Under the pieces are notes generated by a model, which saw only the letters and a list, made by a program, of their open reading frames with translations, made no database searches and was not told where the DNA came from. The position numbers and the translations under genes were made by a program. This document shows, in pieces, positions 44,848 through 48,331 of a stretch of DNA of 48,331 nucleotides (the stretch's first letter is position 1; every line of letters starts with the position of its first letter). Origin of the DNA: Mycobacterium asiaticum (lineage in GTDB: Bacteria > Actinomycetota > Actinomycetes > Mycobacteriales > Mycobacteriaceae); assembly GCF_001673365.1 (NCBI RefSeq), contig NZ_LZLS01000087.1:1-48331 (forward strand), written 5' to 3'.

Positions 44848-45827
44848 GAGGGTTTGACCCCGGTGACCATCACGTTGTAGAACCAGCCTTTCGGGGCCAC
44901 ATGCCGCCAAACGTTCGCATCCACCCAGCTCAGCGCTTTCCAGCCGTTGAATGCGAACCTCGCCCAACCCCAGCCCAGGCGGCCTGGCGGCACCGATGCC
45001 TCGAAGGTGCGGACCGGCCAGCCGAACATCGCGGCGGTGAACTCCTCGCTGGCGGTCTGGACCTGCACCGCGCCGGCGTTGGCGGCCATCCGCTCCAGAT
45101 CCTCGGGGGCGAAGGTGTGCAGGTCGACTATCGCTTCCAGCGCTGCGGCACGACTGGATTCGTCGAGCTCTTCCTGCGGCCGGCGCCAGCTGCCGAATCC
45201 GGGGAGTTTCGTCACGTTGGTCGCCACCCGCCAGGTCAGCGTCGACAAGCCGCGGGCGTAGACGTTGCCGGCGCTGGTCGGCTCACCGGCAAAGACGAAC
45301 CGGCCGCCCGGCTTGAGGACCCGGATCACTTCACGCAGCGAAAGTTCGACGTCGGGGATGTGGTGCAGCACGGCGTGCCCGACCACCAGGTCGAAGGTGT
45401 CGTCGTCGTACGGGATGCCTTCGGCGTCGGCGACGCGGCCGTCGATGTCCAGGCCCAATGACTGCCCGTTGCGGGTGGCAACTTTGACCATGCCCGGCGA
45501 CAGGTCGGTGACCGACCCGCGCCGGGCCACCCCGGCCTGGATCAGGTTGAGCAGGAAGAACCCGGTGCCGCAGCCCAGTTCCAGCGCGCGGTCATAGGGC
45601 AGTTCGCGGATCACGTCCTCGGGCACGATCGCGTCGAACCGGCCGCGGGCGTAGTCGACGCAGCGCTGGTCGTAGGAGATCGACCATTTCTCGTCGTAGT
45701 TCTCGGCTTCCCAGTCGTGATAGAGGACTTGGGCGAGCTTGCTGTCGTGCCGGGCGGCTTCGACCTGCTCGGCAGTTGCATGCGGATTCGGAGCCGCGTC
45801 TGCGGGGATTTCAGTACTCCTCGTCAT
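44844..45827 (-). CDS. SAM-dependent methyltransferase (Rv3038c-like)
   Basis: A 327-residue class I methyltransferase. Motif I is ALELGCGTGFFLLNL, post-I GSVTDLSPGMVKVA, followed by VADAEGIPYDDDTFDLVVGHAVLHHIPD and VLKPGGRFVFAGEPT. The C-terminal part contains hydrophobic helices (GWGWARFAFNGWKALSWVD), so the substrate may be a lipid. The substrate is not known. The stop overlaps the proposed CTG start of the next gene, so the two methyltransferases are probably co-translated. ATG 45827 gives the family length. Confidence 0.9.
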   Translation of the reverse strand: MTRSTEIPADAAPNPHATAEQVEAARHDSKLAQVLYHDWEAENYDEKWSISYDQRCVDYARGRFDAIVPEDVIRELPYDRALELGCGTGFFLLNLIQAGVARRGSVTDLSPGMVKVATRNGQSLGLDIDGRVADAEGIPYDDDTFDLVVGHAVLHHIPDVELSLREVIRVLKPGGRFVFAGEPTSAGNVYARGLSTLTWRVATNVTKLPGFGSWRRPQEELDESSRAAALEAIVDLHTFAPEDLERMAANAGAVQVQTASEEFTAAMFGWPVRTFEASVPPGRLGWGWARFAFNGWKALSWVDANVWRHVAPKGWFYNVMVTGVKPS

Positions 45828-45836
45828 GCAGGGAGC

Positions 45837-46547
45837 CTAACCGCCGTGCCGCTCGCCTTCGGCAGCCCGTGCGGTCATCGCACCGTAGACGGCATTGATT
45901 CCCGCTTTGGCGGCCGCCAGCACGTCCGCGGGACCATCCAGGAAGCGTCTGGCCCACGTCGCGGCGGCGTCGTAGACCGCGTCGGGGGCCACCATGTCGT
46001 CGATCAGACCCAGGGCGAGTGCTTCCTCGGCGTCGAAGAAGCGTCCGCTGAACACCAACTCCTTGGCGCGGCTGGCTCCCACCACGTGGGTCAGCCGGGC
46101 CATTCCGCCGCCGCCGGGGACCAGTCCGGCCAGGATTTCGGTCGCGCCGAACTTCACGTTGTCGCCGCTGACCCGCCAGTCAGCAGCCAAAGCAAGGGTG
46201 AGTCCGGCACCGAGCGCATAGCCGGTGATGGCGGCGACGGTCGGTTTGGGGATGGCGGCGACGGCGTCGACGGCCTCGCGCTGTACCCGGGCCGCGGTGC
46301 CGGCCTCGGCCTCGTTGAGCGTGCGAAGTTCGGGCATGTCGTCACCGGCGGAGAAGATTTCGTGGCCGCCGAACAGGATCACCGCGGAGACGTCGTCGCG
46401 GCGGCCCAGTTCCTCAGCGGCTGCGATGATCTCGCGATAGACCTGTCGGGTCATCGCGTTGGTGGGCGGCCGCGAGAGCAGCAGCATGGCCAGGCCAGGA
46501 TCTTGCGTACCGTCGCTGACCACGACGCTGACGAACTCACTCAACAC
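45837..46547 (-). CDS. echA17: Enoyl-CoA hydratase/isomerase family protein
   Basis: A 236-residue crotonase-fold protein expected to hydrate or isomerise enoyl-CoA in fatty-acid degradation. It has the oxyanion-hole strands [15 protein letters not shown] and [20 protein letters not shown], and [20 protein letters not shown], where the second catalytic Glu of classical hydratases is replaced by Gly, as I recall for this orthologue group. The start is GTG 46547 (next codon TTG is also possible). The C-terminus ends early, about 15-20 residues shorter than the M. tuberculosis protein as I remember it. Confidence 0.88.
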   Translation of the reverse strand: MLSEFVSVVVSDGTQDPGLAMLLLSRPPTNAMTRQVYREIIAAAEELGRRDDVSAVILFGGHEIFSAGDDMPELRTLNEAEAGTAARVQREAVDAVAAIPKPTVAAITGYALGAGLTLALAADWRVSGDNVKFGATEILAGLVPGGGGMARLTHVVGASRAKELVFSGRFFDAEEALALGLIDDMVAPDAVYDAAATWARRFLDGPADVLAAAKAGINAVYGAMTARAAEGERHGG

Positions 46548-46563
46548 GCACTCACAGGGGCCA

Positions 46564-47400
46564 TCACAGGGGCCACTGCATCGATCCGCCCTTTTCGCGG
46601 GCCCGATGGTAGCGGTCGGAATCGAAGAACTCGAAAACCCAGTTGTCGCCCCGTTTTTCCAGCAGCGGCTGCACCGGGGTGATCTGCCGGTCGACGGCCA
46701 GCACCTCGGCGACGGTACGGCCGGCCAGCGAGTCCAGCTGGGTCCAGGTCGGCGGCAGCAAGATGTTGCGTCCGGCCTCGAAGTCGTCGATGGCGTCCTG
46801 CGGCCGCGCCCACCCGGCCCGGTCGGATTCGGTGTTGTCGCCGTCGGCTCGCTGTCCCTCGGGCAGGGCTGCCACGAAGAAGTAAGTGTCATAGCGGCGG
46901 GTTCGCTCGGCCTCCGGGGTGACCCAGTTCGCCCATGGCCGCAGCAGATCCGAGCGCAGCACCAAGTTCTCGTTACGCAGGAAGTCGGCGAAGGACAGCG
47001 TCCGATCGTCGAGCGCGCGGCGGGCCTCGGCGTAGACCGAGGCGTCCCCTACCACACCGATTGGGCCGTCCGGGCCATCTGGGCCGTCAGCCGGCCCTGC
47101 GAACAGCACCCCGGATTCCTCGAACGTTTCCCTGACCGCCGAGCAGACCAGCGCGATGGCCAGCTCGGTTTCGATGCCGAAGCGTTCGGCCCACCACTGC
47201 GGCGGCGGACCGGCCCACGCAATATCGGCGTTGCGGTCGCGGTCGTCGACCCCGCCGCCGGGAAACACGATCACGCCGGGGGCGAACTCCATCTTCGAGT
47301 GCCGACGCATCAGGAAGACATCCACCCCGCCGGGGGCGTCGCGAACCAACATGATGGTCGCGGCCGGGCGCGCCGGCAGCGGCACGTACGGGTCGTTCAT
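46564..47400 (-). CDS. Nudix hydrolase family protein (Rv3040c-like)
   Basis: A 278-residue Nudix-fold protein. The motif is spread out by an insertion: [10 protein letters not shown], then about 30 residues, then [13 protein letters not shown], which carries the catalytic RETFEESG core. The substrate is unknown (CoA or nucleotide derivatives are typical). A 9-bp in-frame repeat (three GGGCC-containing units, 47063-47089) encodes Gly-Pro-Asp repeats in a loop after the Nudix box. The ATG at 47400 overlaps the stop of the upstream ABC ATPase gene (ATGA). Confidence 0.9.
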   Translation of the reverse strand: MNDPYVPLPARPAATIMLVRDAPGGVDVFLMRRHSKMEFAPGVIVFPGGGVDDRDRNADIAWAGPPPQWWAERFGIETELAIALVCSAVRETFEESGVLFAGPADGPDGPDGPIGVVGDASVYAEARRALDDRTLSFADFLRNENLVLRSDLLRPWANWVTPEAERTRRYDTYFFVAALPEGQRADGDNTESDRAGWARPQDAIDDFEAGRNILLPPTWTQLDSLAGRTVAEVLAVDRQITPVQPLLEKRGDNWVFEFFDSDRYHRAREKGGSMQWPL

Positions 47401-48230
47401 GGTTGCCGCCGATGAGCCGCTCGGGTGCGCACTCGCCGCGCGAAGTAGCGCCCGTCCACAACGTCCAACGCGATCCGCTGTCCGAAGGCCGCGGAGAGAT
47501 TCTCGGCGGTGAGCACGTCGGGCAGCAGACCGGATGCCACAACCTGCGCCTCCGACAGCAGCAGGCAGTGACTGAAGCCCGGCGGCACCTCCTCGACGTG
47601 GTGCGTGACCAGCACCAGCGCGGGCGCGTCCGGATCGGCCGCCAGGTCGGCCAATCGCGCAACCAGCTCTTCGCGGCCGCCCAGGTCCAACCCAGCAGCC
47701 GGCTCGTCGAGTAGCAGCAGTTCCGGATCGGTCATCAACGCCCGCGCGATCAGTACCCGCTTGCGTTCGCCTTCGGACAGCGTCCCGTAGGTGCGGTCGG
47801 CCAGGTGCTCGGCGCCGAGGCTTTCCAGCATGTCGACGGCTCGGCGGTAGTCGACGTCCTCGTAGGCCTCCCGCCAGCGGCCCAGCACCGAGTAGCCGGC
47901 GGAAACGACGAGGTCGCGAACCACTTCATCGGTGGGGATGCGTTGGGCCAGTGCCGCTGAGCTCAAGCCGATCCGGGAGCGTAGCTCGCTGACGTCGACC
48001 CGGCCCAGTCGCTCCCCCAGCACGTAGGCGGTGCCGGTGGATGGATGCTCGGATGCGGCGGCGATGCGCAACAGCGAGGTCTTCCCGGCGCCGTTGGGGC
48101 CGATGACCACCCAGCGTTCGTCGAGCTCGACGGCCCAGTCGATCGGACCGACCAGGGTGCGGCCACCGCGGCGCAGCGAGACATTCCGGAAGTCGATCAG
48201 CAGGTCGGGATCGGCTTCGGTTGCGGCCAC
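47397..48230 (-). CDS. ABC transporter ATP-binding protein (Rv3041c-like)
   Basis: A 277-residue single ABC ATPase domain with Walker A GPNGAGKTS, the signature LSEGERKRVLIARAL, Walker B LLLLDEPAAGLDL and the switch His in LVTHHVEEVPPG. No membrane partner is encoded in the window. It is similar to ModF-like or soluble ABC proteins, so the cargo or role is unknown. The GTG at 48228-48230 is the start that preserves the conserved N-terminus. It is the first gene of a leftward unit running into the Nudix and echA17 genes. Confidence 0.92.
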   Translation of the reverse strand: MAATEADPDLLIDFRNVSLRRGGRTLVGPIDWAVELDERWVVIGPNGAGKTSLLRIAAASEHPSTGTAYVLGERLGRVDVSELRSRIGLSSAALAQRIPTDEVVRDLVVSAGYSVLGRWREAYEDVDYRRAVDMLESLGAEHLADRTYGTLSEGERKRVLIARALMTDPELLLLDEPAAGLDLGGREELVARLADLAADPDAPALVLVTHHVEEVPPGFSHCLLLSEAQVVASGLLPDVLTAENLSAAFGQRIALDVVDGRYFARRVRTRAAHRRQP

Positions 48231-48249
48231 CCGACCATCGTGCCGTATG

Positions 48250-48331
48250 GCCCGTGGGCGGGACGCACCACCCGCCCGTGGGCGGGACGCACCACCCGCC
48301 CGTGGGCGGGACGCACCACCCGCCCGTGGGC
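48250..48331. repeat. 24-bp tandem repeat (VNTR-like) at the window edge
   Basis: Three perfect 24-bp units at 48250-48273, 48274-48297 and 48298-48321 are followed by the first 10 bases of a fourth, where the window ends. Each unit begins GCCCGTGGGCGGGACGC and ends ACCACCC; GCCCGTGGGC and the CCACCCGCCC junction can form short hairpins. It lies directly upstream of the ABC ATPase gene, so copy number could alter its promoter. Confidence 0.95.

Noticed and set aside
48250..48331. CRISPR array
   Set aside because: The units are contiguous with no spacers, so this is a simple tandem repeat.

Overview
The window is high-GC actinobacterial DNA from a pigmented, non-tuberculous Mycobacterium, most likely a slow grower. 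From memory of the M. tuberculosis map, the backbone runs in the order gatA, gatC, Rv3013, ligA, Rv3015c, lpqA, mnmA, iscS, Rv3026c, Rv3027c, etfA, etfB, Rv3030, Rv3031, Rv3032, then Rv3033 to Rv3041c. Two blocks with no counterpart there are embedded in it. The species cannot be fixed from sequence alone.

Layout. 1-4979: tRNA amidotransferase subunits, an ACT-domain protein, a degraded TetR remnant and NAD-dependent DNA ligase. 5076-7228: a TetR regulator and a flavin amine oxidase, each preceded by the same palindromic operator. 7247-15000: a MetE-like protein, a PknH-sensor-type lipoprotein, tRNA thiolation (mnmA, iscS), an ornithine-lipid-like acyltransferase pair, and electron-transfer flavoprotein. 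15214-18948: three genes of the methylglucose lipopolysaccharide (MGLP) locus. 18987-40042: an island of about 21 kb. 40150-48230: the rest of the conserved backbone (lipoproteins, acyltransferase, methyltransferases, echA17, Nudix, ABC ATPase). 48250-48331: a 24-bp tandem repeat that runs off the window edge.

The island is the main interest. It holds a translationally coupled operon, crtE-crtI-crtB-crtYc-crtYd-crtT-crtU, followed by a Rieske oxygenase gene. This should make an aromatic carotenoid of the isorenieratene (leprotene) type and may tailor it further. An oppositely oriented operon encodes a SOUL haem-binding protein, type II isopentenyl-diphosphate isomerase and a GT1 glycosyltransferase. 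A third coupled operon encodes an MmpL transporter, TspO and a DNA photolyase. Two close MarR paralogues sit between these units. The promoters of crtE and mmpL carry a 25-bp AT-rich site identical at 19 of 25 positions, and the SOUL operon promoter has a weaker version. A second palindromic motif is shared by the SOUL operon and the DUF2945-DUF3140-MarR unit. I read this as one photoprotection regulon: precursor supply, pigment synthesis, possible glycosylation and export, tetrapyrrole sensing, and light-driven DNA repair under MarR control.

Smaller points include a secreted trypsin-fold protein that has lost its catalytic His and Ser, an MmpL with Asn in one of its two proton-relay Asp-Tyr pairs, a STAS protein lacking the usual phosphorylated Ser/Thr, and a methyltransferase that probably starts at CTG.
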